This document shows, one piece after another, positions 25,101 to 33,089 of a DNA stretch of 64,000 bases. The stretch is from Streptomyces asoensis (lineage in GTDB: Bacteria; Actinomycetota; Actinomycetes; Streptomycetales; Streptomycetaceae). The stretch is taken from assembly GCF_013085465.1 (NCBI RefSeq), contig NZ_CP049838.1:1116001-1180000 (forward strand). Direction: 5' to 3'. Position 1 is the stretch's first letter, and each line of letters starts with the position of its first letter. Under the pieces are notes generated by a model. The model searched no databases and was not told the DNA's origin. It saw only the letters and a program-made list of their open reading frames with translations. Both the position numbers and the translations under genes were made by a program.

Positions 25101-25499
25101 TCAGCGGGCCAGCAGGGTGCGGACTCCTTCCGAGGTGAGCGTCAGCGGATGGTCGCCGGCCGCGTCGATGGACAGGGACAGCTCACCGGTCGGCCACTGC
25201 GCGGCGAGCGCGCCGAGGGGCACGAGTCGGTAGCGGGCGACCTCGGGCAGCAGGTCCGCCATCTCCGGTTCGGAGGTGAACACCGGCACCACGGGCGCAC
25301 CACCGGGCTGTTCGAGGACGGGCAGCGCGACCGTGGCCGGGTTGGTGACGTCCTCGTCGATGGCGTCGTCGGGCACGGGCACGAGAACGTCGCAGTGCGC
25401 GAGCGTGTCCAGTGCGGCGGTGTTCTCGGTGTCCCGGGCCAGCGCGTCCAGCGCCAGCGCGGCGGGGTTGTTGATGCGGTCGTGCGCGGGTGTCTCCAT
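25101..25499 (-). CDS. SseB-family small protein
   Basis: 132 residues, acidic, cytoplasmic. NPAALALDALARDTENTAALDTLAHCDVLVPVPDD, then PVVPVFTSEPEMADLLPEVARYRLVPLGALAAQWPTGELSLSIDAAGDHPLTLTSEGVRTLL matches the SseB N-terminal domain found widely in actinobacteria apart from any secretion system. ATG 25499 is preceded by GGGGAG. Function unknown. Confidence 0.75.
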   Translation of the reverse strand: METPAHDRINNPAALALDALARDTENTAALDTLAHCDVLVPVPDDAIDEDVTNPATVALPVLEQPGGAPVVPVFTSEPEMADLLPEVARYRLVPLGALAAQWPTGELSLSIDAAGDHPLTLTSEGVRTLLAR

Positions 25500-25621
25500 G
25501 ACGGTCTCCCCTGGTAGCGGCCGGTAGCGGCGGTCCGGCCACGCGTACCCGACCGGCAGGCGCTCAATCCCCCGTCGGCGGTCGGGCGGCCTACCACCAC
25601 ATGCCCAGCACAAATCCGGGT

Positions 25622-25648
25622 GATCCGTGCGATCCGTGTGATCCATGG
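25622..25648. repeat. Tandem 9-bp repeat in the gene-free stretch 25500-25892
   Basis: GATCCGTGC, GATCCGTGT and GATCCATGG follow one another. The surrounding 393 bp between the SseB-like start and the MerR stop show no credible gene, promoter or terminator. Confidence 0.7.
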
Positions 25649-25892
25649 GGAGGCGGCCCGGGGTCCGCCCGGAACGGGTTCCCGGCCGACCCGGAGACGC
25701 TCCGACGCCGGCGCCGGCCGCGTGGAAGCCCTCACTCCGCACCTGCCGCTGGACCATCATCCGGCGCTTCGACCACACGTGTCGCCACCCGTGCCTACGT
25801 CACGCGCTCGCCGCCAGGTGCTCTGCGGGGCGACGCGGACCGGGCGGCAGACCCTTCACGAGGTCGACGCGGGTCCCCGGGCGAGGCAGGGC

Positions 25893-26510
25893 CTAGGAGG
25901 GGTGTCGGCGGGCCGACTCGTTCTCCTGGGCCATGCGCCTGAGCGCCATCAGCGCGGGCTCCAGGAGGACGGTCAGCAGCAGCGCGCGTTCGGCGGCCTC
26001 CAACGGGTCGGTGAGGTCGTCGAGTTGGTCGAGATCGAGGATCGCGGTGCGCTCGGCCAGATGCGCGTACGGCAGCAGGGTGCGCCGGTCCAGCGGGACG
26101 CCGAGGGAGCGCAGCGAGGACAGGGTCTCGGCAAGGGTGGCCCGGGCGGGCGCCGACTCGTGCACGTCCCAGCCCAACTCCTCGACCAGCGCACTCACTT
26201 CGGCCGCCTCCGGCGCTTCCTCGGCGGGCTCGTCGTCCACCCGGAGCGAGCCCAGGGCGAGACCGAGCAGGCGGTGGGTGTCGCCGGTGTGCTCCGCGAG
26301 GGCGTCCAGCACCTCTCGGGTGGTGCTGACGGAGAGTCCCCGTACGCCGGTCAGGGCGCGGATCAGGCGGAGTCGGCGCAGGTGCTGGTCGTCGTACTCG
26401 GCCTGGGTCGCCGCCGTCTGCCGGCCGGGCCGGAGCAGGCCCTCGCGGAGGTAGTACTTGATCGTCGTCACGGAGACGCCACTGCGGCGGCTCAGTTCGG
26501 AGATGCGCAT
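25893..26510 (-). CDS. MerR-family transcriptional regulator
   Basis: 205 residues. MRISELSRRSGVSVTTIKYYLREGLLRPGRQTAATQAEYDDQHLRRLRLIRAL is a complete MerR DNA-binding domain; the following helical region has no Cys or Met metal site, so it is likely a small-molecule sensor or an effector-free type. ATG 26510 has GGAG 9 nt upstream. Divergent from the DUF3291 gene over a 132-bp AT-richer region with a 39-bp palindrome. Confidence 0.9.
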   Translation of the reverse strand: MRISELSRRSGVSVTTIKYYLREGLLRPGRQTAATQAEYDDQHLRRLRLIRALTGVRGLSVSTTREVLDALAEHTGDTHRLLGLALGSLRVDDEPAEEAPEAAEVSALVEELGWDVHESAPARATLAETLSSLRSLGVPLDRRTLLPYAHLAERTAILDLDQLDDLTDPLEAAERALLLTVLLEPALMALRRMAQENESARRHPS

Positions 26511-26558
26511 GCGGTTCGGCTCCGGTTCCTGCGGTTCGGTTTCGGTTCGGCGCTGCCC

Positions 26559-26608
26559 TTGAAAACTGGATACCTCTACTGTCTAACATAGATAGTAGAG
26601 GTATCCAA
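26559..26608. promoter_or_regulatory. Divergent MerR-type promoter with 39-bp near-perfect palindrome
   Basis: For the plus strand, TTGAAA (26559-26564) and TAACAT (26584-26589) are separated by 19 bp, the long spacer typical of MerR-activated promoters. GGATACCTCTACTGTCTA (26568-26585) is complemented by the last 18 bases up to 26606 with a single mismatch and an ACA centre. For the minus strand, TTGGAT (26603-26608 complement), 17 bp and TAGACA could serve the MerR gene. One bound MerR dimer or a pair could control both directions. Confidence 0.7.
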
Positions 26609-26642
26609 TATCCCTTCGCGTCGCCGAGAGAAGGCAACAGCC

Positions 26643-27044
26643 ATGCCCACCCTGCGCTGGACCACCGTCAACACCCCCGCTCCGGACACCGAGGCGTTCG
26701 TCATGACCTCCCGGTTCGAGGTGCGCTCACTCAAGGACGTGCCCCGTTTCTTCGCGCAGTCCCTCAGCGCCTGGAAGCAGGTCTCCGGCGCGCCCGGCGC
26801 CTACGGGGCCTCACTGATCGCCCAGCCGCTGAAGCGCACCTTCTGGACCCTGTCGGCCTGGGAGGACAAGGCCGCGCTGTACGCGTACGCGCGGACCGAA
26901 CCGCACAAGTCGATCATGCAGGGGCTGCGACCCACGACGAAGGGCTCGGTCTTCACGTTCTGGGAGGTACCGGCGGCCGACCTGCCCATCGACTGGACCG
27001 ACGCCCGACGGCGGCTCGCCGACCAGGAACGGACCGGCGCCTGA
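26643..27044 (+). CDS. DUF3291-like (ABM-fold) protein
   Basis: 133 residues. VMTSRFEVRSLKDVPRFFAQSLSAWKQVSGAPGAYGASLIAQPLKRTFWTLSAWEDKAALYAYARTEPHKSIMQGLRPTTKGSVFTFWEVPAADLP resembles DUF3291 and monooxygenase-like dimeric alpha/beta barrels. ATG 26643 follows GAGAAGG. Its divergence from a MerR gene suggests it is that regulator's main target. Substrate unknown. Confidence 0.7.
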   Translation: MPTLRWTTVNTPAPDTEAFVMTSRFEVRSLKDVPRFFAQSLSAWKQVSGAPGAYGASLIAQPLKRTFWTLSAWEDKAALYAYARTEPHKSIMQGLRPTTKGSVFTFWEVPAADLPIDWTDARRRLADQERTGA

Positions 27045-27128
27045 AACCCCTCCCCGGAAGCCGCCCCCCTGGGGTGCACAGCTGAGCGCAGCCCCGCTTG
27101 AATGATCGAATGACCGGAGGGTTAGCAT

Positions 27129-27143
27129 ATGAGCGCCACCTAG
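27129..27143 (+). promoter_or_regulatory. Four-codon leader reading frame (MSAT) before gap
   Basis: GGAGG (27116-27120) precedes ATG AGC GCC ACC TAG at normal spacing, while the GAPDH gene 17 nt downstream begins with GTG and only a weak site (AGATAGG). Reinitiation or attenuation through this mini-ORF is possible. Confidence 0.4.
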
Positions 27144-27159
27144 CTCGAAAGATAGGCCC

Positions 27160-28605
27160 GTGACGCTCAACGACGATTCGTTCACCAACTGGAAGAACCG
27201 CGAGGAGATCGCGGAGTCGATGATCCCGATGATCGGGAAGCTGCACCGCGAGCGGGACGTGACCGTCCTGCTGCACAGCCGCTCCCTGGTGAACAGGTCG
27301 GTGGTCAGCATCCTCAAGACCCACCGGTTCGCCCGCCAGATCGCGGGCGAGGAGCTCTCGGTCACCGAGACGCTGCCCTTCCTGGAAGCCCTCACCGCGC
27401 TCGACCTCGGCCCGTCGCAGATCGACCTCGGCATGCTCGCCGCGACCTACCGGGCCGACGACCGGGGTCTGTCGGTGGCGGAGTTCACCGCCGAGGCCGT
27501 GGCCGGCGCCACCGGCGCGAACAAGATCGACCGGCGCGAGCCGCGTGATGTCGTCCTGTACGGCTTCGGCCGCATCGGCCGGCTCGTCGCCCGCCTGCTC
27601 ATCGAGAAGTCCGGCTCCGGCAACGGCCTGCGACTGCGCGCCATCGTGGTGCGCGGCGGCGGCGAGCAGGATCTCGTCAAGCGCGCGTCCCTGCTGCGCC
27701 GCGACTCGGTGCACGGCCAGTTCCAGGGCACGATCACGGTCGACGAGGCCAACAACAAGATCATCGCCAATGGCAACGAGATCACGGTGATCTACGCCGA
27801 CGACCCGAGCCAGGTCGACTACACGCAGTACGGCGTCCGCAACGCCATCCTCATCGACAACACCGGCAAGTGGCGCGACCGCGAGGGCCTCTCCAAGCAC
27901 CTGCGGCCCGGCATCGACAAGGTCGTGCTGACCGCGCCCGGCAAGGGCGATGTGCCGAACATCGTGCACGGCGTCAACCACGACACGATCAAGCCGGACG
28001 AGCAGATCCTGTCCTGCGCCTCCTGCACCACCAACGCGATCGTCCCGCCGCTGAAGGCGATGGCCGACGAGTACGGCGTGCTGCGCGGCCACGTGGAGAC
28101 CGTCCACTCGTTCACCAACGACCAGAACCTGCTGGACAACTACCACAAGGCCGACCGTCGCGGCCGTTCGGCGCCGCTGAACATGGTCATCACCGAGACC
28201 GGCGCCGCCTCCGCCGTCGCCAAGGCGCTGCCCGACCTCAAGGCGCCGATCACCGGCAGCTCGATCCGCGTGCCGGTGCCGGACGTCTCGATCGCGATCC
28301 TCAGCCTGCGGCTCGGCCGGGAGACGACCCGCGAGGAGGTCCTCGAACACCTCCGCGAGGTGTCACTGACCTCGCCGCTCAAGCGCCAGATCGACTTCAC
28401 CACGGCGCCGGACGCGGTCTCGATGGACTTCATCGGCTCGCGCCACTCCTCGATCATCGACGCCGGCGCCACCAAGGTCGACGGCGACAACGCGATCCTC
28501 TACCTCTGGTACGACAACGAGTTCGGCTACTCCTGCCAGGTCGTCCGGGTCGTCCAGCACGTCTCCGGGGTGGAGTACCCGACGTACCCGGCGACGGGCG
28601 TCTGA
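27160..28605 (+). CDS. Glyceraldehyde-3-phosphate dehydrogenase, long form with N-terminal extension
   Basis: 481 residues against about 335 for normal GAPDH. Residues about 127-470 form the dehydrogenase: VVLYGFGRIGRLVARLLIEKSG (nucleotide site), ILSCASCTTNAIVPPLKAM (catalytic Cys), HSFTNDQNLLDN, PITGSSIRVPVPDVSIAIL, WYDNEFGYSCQVVRVVQHV. The first ~125 residues (TNWKNREEIAESMIPMIGKLHRERDV, LVNRSVVSILKTHRFARQI) are a helical extension found in a distinct actinobacterial/gamma-proteobacterial subclass. An in-frame stop just upstream makes GTG 27160 the earliest start. Possibly a gluconeogenic or pentose-phosphate-linked paralogue, since gnd is the next gene. Confidence 0.92.
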   Translation: MTLNDDSFTNWKNREEIAESMIPMIGKLHRERDVTVLLHSRSLVNRSVVSILKTHRFARQIAGEELSVTETLPFLEALTALDLGPSQIDLGMLAATYRADDRGLSVAEFTAEAVAGATGANKIDRREPRDVVLYGFGRIGRLVARLLIEKSGSGNGLRLRAIVVRGGGEQDLVKRASLLRRDSVHGQFQGTITVDEANNKIIANGNEITVIYADDPSQVDYTQYGVRNAILIDNTGKWRDREGLSKHLRPGIDKVVLTAPGKGDVPNIVHGVNHDTIKPDEQILSCASCTTNAIVPPLKAMADEYGVLRGHVETVHSFTNDQNLLDNYHKADRRGRSAPLNMVITETGAASAVAKALPDLKAPITGSSIRVPVPDVSIAILSLRLGRETTREEVLEHLREVSLTSPLKRQIDFTTAPDAVSMDFIGSRHSSIIDAGATKVDGDNAILYLWYDNEFGYSCQVVRVVQHVSGVEYPTYPATGV

Positions 28606-28623
28606 GACCGACGACGGAGAGAA

Positions 28624-28659
28624 GGAGTGGGGCGCCCTGGGCCGAGGGCGCCCCACTCC
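28624..28659. terminator. Bidirectional terminator between GAPDH and gnd
   Basis: GGAGTGGGGCGCCCT (28624-28638) and its exact complement (28645-28659) form a 15-bp stem with a 6-nt loop between two convergent stops. Confidence 0.85.
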
Positions 28660-28665
28660 CGTGTG

Positions 28666-30105
28666 TCAGGCCGACGTCTCCGGGCGGTCGGCCTCGGCCC
28701 AGTGGGTGTGGAAGGCGCCGGGGCGGTCGGTGCGCTGGTAGGTGTGGGCGCCGAAGTAGTCGCGCTGGCCCTGGAGAAGGGCGGCGGGCAGGCGCTCCGC
28801 GCGCAGGGTGTCGTAGTGGGCGAGCGCGGCCGAGAAGGCGGGCACGGGGATGCCACGGCGGGCGGCGGAGGCCACGGTCTCCCGCCAGGGCACCTGCGCG
28901 TCCGTGATCTCCATGGCGAACTCCATCTCGCCGAGCAGACTGACCAGGTCCGGGTCGGCGGCGTACGCGGCACGGATGCGGTCGAGGAACGTGGCGCGGA
29001 TGATGCAGCCGCCGCGCCAGATCCGGGCGACCGATCCCAGGTCGATCTTCCAGCCGAACTCGCCGGCCGCGTCCTGGATCATCTTCCAGCCCTGGTCGTA
29101 GGCGATGACCTTCGAGGCGTACAGGGCGTGCTCGACCTGTGAGGTGAAGCGGGTGGCCTCGGTGCGGCTGAGCGGGGGCGTGGTGCCGCCGGGGAGGCCG
29201 GCGTAGGCGGCGCGCAGTGCGCTCTGGCCGGAGGCGGCGCGCGCGAAGGTGGCCTGGGCGATGGCGGTGACCGGGGAGCCCAGGTCCAGGGCGGTCTGCA
29301 CGGTCCAGCGGCCGGTGCCCTTCTGACCGGCGGCGTCGGCGACGATGTCGACGAACGCCAGGCCGGTGGTGGCGTCGGTGTGGGCGAGGACCTCGGCGGT
29401 GATCTCGATGAGGTAGGACCCGAGCCGGCCCTCGTTCCAGGTGCGGAAGATGTCGGCGATCTCCGTCGGGGTGTAGCCGGCGACCTGGCGCAGCAGGTCG
29501 TACGCCTCGGCGATGAGCTGCATGTCGGCGTACTCGATGCCGTTGTGCACCATCTTGACGAAGTGCCCGGCGCCGTCGGTGCCGATGTGCGTGGCACAGG
29601 GCTCGCCGCCGACCTTCGCGCTGATGGACTCGAACATCGGGCCGAGGACGTCGTACGACTCGGTCGAGCCGCCCACCATCACGGCCGGCCCGTTCAGCGC
29701 GCCCTCCTCGCCACCGGAGACGCCGGCGCCGACGAAGTGGAGACCGCGCTCGCGCAGGGACTCCTCGCGGCGGCGGGTGTCGGCGTAGTGGGCGTTGCCA
29801 CCGTCGATGATCATGTCGCCGGGCTCCAGGAGCGGGGCGAACTCGTCGATGACCGCGTCGGTGACCGCGCCCGCCTGCACCATGATCATCAGCCGGCGGG
29901 GGCGTTCGAGCGCGGCCACGAAGTCCGCGGCCGACTCGGCGGGGACGAACGCGCCCTCGTGGCCGAACTCCTCGACGAGCGCGCGGGTGCGACCGGCGGA
30001 ACGGTTGTGGACGGCGACGGTGTAGCCGTTGCGGGCGAAGTTGCGCGCGAGGTTGCGGCCCATCACGCCGAGGCCGGTGACGCCGATGGCGGCGGTTGCG
30101 TTCAC
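28666..30105 (-). CDS. gnd: 6-phosphogluconate dehydrogenase, decarboxylating
   Basis: 479 residues, the classical long form that turns 6-phosphogluconate into ribulose-5-phosphate, CO2 and NADPH. IGVTGLGVMGRNLARNFARNGYTVAVHNRS (NADP site), GAGVSGGEEGALNGPAVMVGG, GAGHFVKMVHNGIEYADMQLIAEAYDLL (catalytic Lys), KGTGRWTVQTALDLGSPVTAIAQATFAR, WRGGCIIRATFLDRI, QRDYFGAHTYQRTD. GTG 30105 follows AGGGA. Convergent with the GAPDH gene across a shared terminator. Confidence 0.96.
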   Translation of the reverse strand: MNATAAIGVTGLGVMGRNLARNFARNGYTVAVHNRSAGRTRALVEEFGHEGAFVPAESAADFVAALERPRRLMIMVQAGAVTDAVIDEFAPLLEPGDMIIDGGNAHYADTRRREESLRERGLHFVGAGVSGGEEGALNGPAVMVGGSTESYDVLGPMFESISAKVGGEPCATHIGTDGAGHFVKMVHNGIEYADMQLIAEAYDLLRQVAGYTPTEIADIFRTWNEGRLGSYLIEITAEVLAHTDATTGLAFVDIVADAAGQKGTGRWTVQTALDLGSPVTAIAQATFARAASGQSALRAAYAGLPGGTTPPLSRTEATRFTSQVEHALYASKVIAYDQGWKMIQDAAGEFGWKIDLGSVARIWRGGCIIRATFLDRIRAAYAADPDLVSLLGEMEFAMEITDAQVPWRETVASAARRGIPVPAFSAALAHYDTLRAERLPAALLQGQRDYFGAHTYQRTDRPGAFHTHWAEADRPETSA

Positions 30106-30294
30106 GAGGTACGTCCCTAGGATCGGTGGCGTGGTCGGAGGGGCGGGCGGCCCCCCGGTACCCCCAGGTACGGACCGTCGGCCGGTTCTTCTCGATCCGT
30201 CACCGATTCCTTGCGGCGATCGGCGATTCCGTGAGCCGGTCAGGACCGGTCGAGCCACCCGGACACCGCCGGGCCGGCCGGGTCGCCCGACCCG

Positions 30295-30801
30295 CTACCG
30301 GCGTCGCCAGGGCAGCCCCGCGGGGTCGGCCTCGGTGTTCTCGGCCCGGACCAGGGCCTCGCTGATGGCCTCGCCGATGTCCGCGAACTGGCGCACCTGC
30401 TCGGGGGTGAGGGCGTCGAACACCGCTCGGCGTACGGCCTCCACGTGCCCCGGGGCGATCTCCTCCAGCAGGGACCTGCCCTGGTCGGTGAGGAAGGCGA
30501 GCTGGCCCCGGCCGTCGGCGGGGTCCTCCCGGCGGTCCACGAGACCGACCTCGCGCAGCCGGTTCACCGCGTGGGTGAGCCGACTGCGGGTGATCTTCAG
30601 ACGCTGGGCGAGCTCGGACATGCCGAGGGTGCTTTCCGGGGCCGCGGAGAGGGAGGCCAGCACGCTGTAGTCGGCGTGTGTCATACCCGCGTCGCGGCGC
30701 AGCTGCCGGTTGAGATGGTCGGCGAGCAGGGTGGAGAAGTCGATGTAGGCCAGCCAGGCTCGTTGTTCGTCAGCGTTGAGCCAGCGGGGCGTCGTGGACA
30801 T
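30295..30801 (-). CDS. MarR-family regulator
   Basis: 168 residues. WLAYIDFSTLLADHLNRQLRRDAGMTHADYSVLASLSAAPESTLGMSELAQRLKITRSRLTHAVNRLREVGLVDRREDPADGRGQLAFLTDQGRSLLEEIAPGH is a standard MarR winged helix with dimer helices. ATG 30801 is preferred; GTG 30807 is also possible. Upstream (30802-30946) there is no gene. Targets unknown. Confidence 0.92.
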   Translation of the reverse strand: MSTTPRWLNADEQRAWLAYIDFSTLLADHLNRQLRRDAGMTHADYSVLASLSAAPESTLGMSELAQRLKITRSRLTHAVNRLREVGLVDRREDPADGRGQLAFLTDQGRSLLEEIAPGHVEAVRRAVFDALTPEQVRQFADIGEAISEALVRAENTEADPAGLPWRRR

Positions 30802-30946
30802 GGGCACACCCTACGGGGTGGGCCCATGTCCGCCCGAAGAGCCGAAACGTCTGGACCAGCGGGAATGGCTGGACCGGACCCGGATCTCCTTCGGGGTGGT
30901 GAGCAGACCGTTCACCATGTGGCCGGCGCGGCCGCGGGGCGGCCGG

Positions 30947-32749
30947 TCAAGTGGTGGCGCAGGCGCCGCCGTTGAGCGTGAACGCGGTCGGTGCGGTGTT
31001 GGTCGCGCCCTTGCTGCCGATGAAGCCGACGGTGACCGAACCGCCGGCGGGGACGGTGGACGTGTACGAGGCGGGGGCGACGCTCACCGAGCCGCCGCTC
31101 TGGGTGGCGGTCCCGCCCCACATGTTGGTGACGGTCTGGCCGTCGGCGAAGGCGAAGGCGAGCTTCCAGCCGGTGATGGCGGTGGTACCGGTGTTGCGCA
31201 GGGTGATGTCACCCTGGAAGCCGCCGGGCCACTCCCCCACGACGCGGTAGCCGACGGAGCAGGCCACGGCGGGCGCGCTGCCGGTGGTGACGTTCACCGA
31301 GGCGGAGCGGGCGGAACGGTTCCCGGCGGCGTCCCGGGCGTAGACGGCGAAGGTGTACGCGGTGTTCGCGGTGAGGCCGGTCACGGTGGCGGAGTTGGTG
31401 GTCGAGGCGGCGACACCGGTCTCGGTGGTGCCGTTGATCCGTACGACGTCATAGCCGGCGACACCGACGTTGTCCGTGGCGGCCGTCCAGGTGAGCGTCG
31501 CGGAGGTGGCCGTCACTGTGGCGGCGGTCGGGGTGCCCGGGGTGGTCGGGGCCTGGGTGTCGCCCGGGGTGCCGCCACCGAAGATCGTGGCCTCCTCGGC
31601 GGTCCGGGCGATGCCGTTGACGCCGTTGAAGATGCGCTGGCCCCATGAACTGAGCTGCGCGGGATCGAAGTTGAGCGTCAGGTCGAGGATCGGATCGGTG
31701 TTTCCACTCCAGGACCAGGCGAGGTAGCCCAGGTCGAGCTGCTGGGCGGTGGCCATCATGGTGTCCTCGTCGGGGTCGCCCCACTGGTCGGCGGGGCCGC
31801 CGAACTCGCCGATGAGGATCGGGAGTCGGGCGTCGACGAAGGCGTTCAGATAGTCGGTGATCTCCGCCGCGGTGTCGAAGACGCTGTACATGTGGATCGA
31901 GAAGATCAGGTTGCCGGTGGTGTCGGCGGCGTACACGGACTGGGCGTTGGCGCGCATGACGCCCTGCCAGTCCTGACCCCAGTTGGGCGCGTCCACCATG
32001 ATCGTGTGCTGGAATCCGGCGTTGCGCAGCTTCTTGATCGCGGCGATGGTCGGATCGGTCCAGCCCGCCGGATCGGTGTTGCCCCAGGGCTCGTTGCCGA
32101 TGTTGACGATGATGTAGTTCTCCTGGCCGGCCAGTACGTCCTTCAGGCCGATCCAGTAGTCGGCCGCCTGGTCGAGCGTGCCGGCGGCGGTGTCCTCGCC
32201 GTACCCGGTGGTGTCGTGCACCTCCAGTACGCAGATGAGCCGGTTGGCCTTGCACTGCGCTACGACGGTCGCCACGTCCGACGCGCTGTTCGCGCTCCAG
32301 CGGTGGCCGTCGGCGAGGACGACGCGCACCGCGTTGGCGCCCATCGCCTTGATGTCGGCGAGGGACTGCTGCGTCCTGCCCGGATACCAGGTGTGGGCGT
32401 GGTTCACGCCGCGCATGACGAAGTCGTTCCCGTTGCTCTCGACCAGCCGGCCGTCGCTGATGTGCAGGCCGGTGGCGAGGGCGTCGGGCGATCGGGTCTG
32501 GGCCTGGGCGGCGGCCGGGCACAGGGCGCCGACGAGGACCAGACCGAGGAGGGCCGCGAGTCTGGTCAGCAGCGTGCCCAGCGGGTGCGCCCGCGACGCG
32601 CTTCGGGTCGTCCTCCTTGCCGTGCGCATGGCCGTACGCATCGCCGTACGCATGGCCCTGCGCATTGCCGTGCCTCTCTCCGTGCTTGCCTTCGTGCTTG
32701 TCTTCGTGCTCCTTGCCGTGCTCGTTGTCGTGCTCCTTGTTGTTCTCAC
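30947..32749 (-). CDS. Secreted endo-beta-1,4-mannanase, GH5 (subfamily 8 type) with FN3 and CBM2
   Basis: 600 residues. Long basic n-region (about 1-45), hydrophobic core TLLTRLAALLGLVLVGALCPAAAQAQ, then a GH5 domain: GLHISDGRLVESNGNDFVMRGVNHAHTWYPGR is typical of Streptomyces mannanases; acid/base in IVNIGNEPWG (about E217), nucleophile in LPILIGEFGG (about E312). Then an FN3 domain (about 395-485) and a C-terminal cellulose-binding CBM2 (VACSVGYRVVGEWPGGFQGDITLRNTG to the end). GTG 32749 is chosen for GGAG 5 nt upstream and because the frame beyond it contains the operator at 32818; ATG 32665 is the alternative. Confidence 0.88.
   Translation of the reverse strand: MRTTRSTTTSTARSTKTSTKASTERGTAMRRAMRTAMRTAMRTARRTTRSASRAHPLGTLLTRLAALLGLVLVGALCPAAAQAQTRSPDALATGLHISDGRLVESNGNDFVMRGVNHAHTWYPGRTQQSLADIKAMGANAVRVVLADGHRWSANSASDVATVVAQCKANRLICVLEVHDTTGYGEDTAAGTLDQAADYWIGLKDVLAGQENYIIVNIGNEPWGNTDPAGWTDPTIAAIKKLRNAGFQHTIMVDAPNWGQDWQGVMRANAQSVYAADTTGNLIFSIHMYSVFDTAAEITDYLNAFVDARLPILIGEFGGPADQWGDPDEDTMMATAQQLDLGYLAWSWSGNTDPILDLTLNFDPAQLSSWGQRIFNGVNGIARTAEEATIFGGGTPGDTQAPTTPGTPTAATVTATSATLTWTAATDNVGVAGYDVVRINGTTETGVAASTTNSATVTGLTANTAYTFAVYARDAAGNRSARSASVNVTTGSAPAVACSVGYRVVGEWPGGFQGDITLRNTGTTAITGWKLAFAFADGQTVTNMWGGTATQSGGSVSVAPASYTSTVPAGGSVTVGFIGSKGATNTAPTAFTLNGGACATT
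32616..32735 (-). repeat. Ten 12-bp tandem units in the mannanase signal-peptide n-region
   Basis: Ten consecutive 12-bp units related to GAGCACGGCAAG (coding strand) fill exactly 120 bp. In frame they code 4-residue repeats such as STAR, STKT, STKA, STER and RTAM. Units drift in sequence from one end to the other. Multiple-of-three length keeps the frame whatever the copy number. Confidence 0.85.
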
Positions 32750-32817
32750 TGCGACTCCAGAAGTGAGGCCACGAGACTCGGGCGGCAGAGGGGGTGGGGG
32801 GTGTGGGGGATGGCATG

Positions 32818-32831
32818 TGGGAGCGCTCCCA
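32818..32831. promoter_or_regulatory. CebR-type operator upstream of the mannanase
   Basis: TGGGAGCGCTCCCA is a perfect 14-bp palindrome identical to the published Streptomyces CebR (cello-oligosaccharide repressor) box. It lies 69 bp before the mannanase GTG, so the CBM2-bearing mannanase is probably induced with the cellulose regulon. Confidence 0.8.
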
Positions 32832-32960
32832 TGAAGCCACTGCGTCAAGTACACGTCAAGACCTCGCGCAGGGTCCCGCCGGAAGAGGGAAGGCTCTCGA
32901 GCCCTGCGGCGGGACCCATGAACGCGTATCGCTGGGAATCAAGCACGCAATACCCCCCTA

Positions 32961-32970
32961 CTGTCGACAG
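32961..32970. promoter_or_regulatory. TGTCGACA operator copy 1
   Basis: CTGTCGACAG, a perfect 10-bp palindrome between the mannanase and the first SDR of the catabolic island. Confidence 0.65.
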
Positions 32971-33007
32971 AAATGCGTTCTGGGCGCAACCCACCTCTTG
33001 ACCAGCC

Positions 33008-33025
33008 CCTAGTGTCGACACTAGG
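33008..33025. promoter_or_regulatory. TGTCGACA operator copy 2 (best palindrome)
   Basis: CCTAGTGTCGACACTAGG is a perfect 18-bp palindrome around the TGTCGACA core, 65 bp before the SDR start at 33090. Confidence 0.75.
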
Positions 33026-33089
33026 AAGGAAGGGAGCGCCGCTTCGCGTCGCGTACGACTGCCGAGACCGCCTTGCGAAAGGGGTCCAT

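Noticed and set aside
32750..32854. Mannanase frame starting at 32854
   Set aside because: That extension crosses the CebR-type operator and has no ribosome site; GTG 32749 has GGAG.
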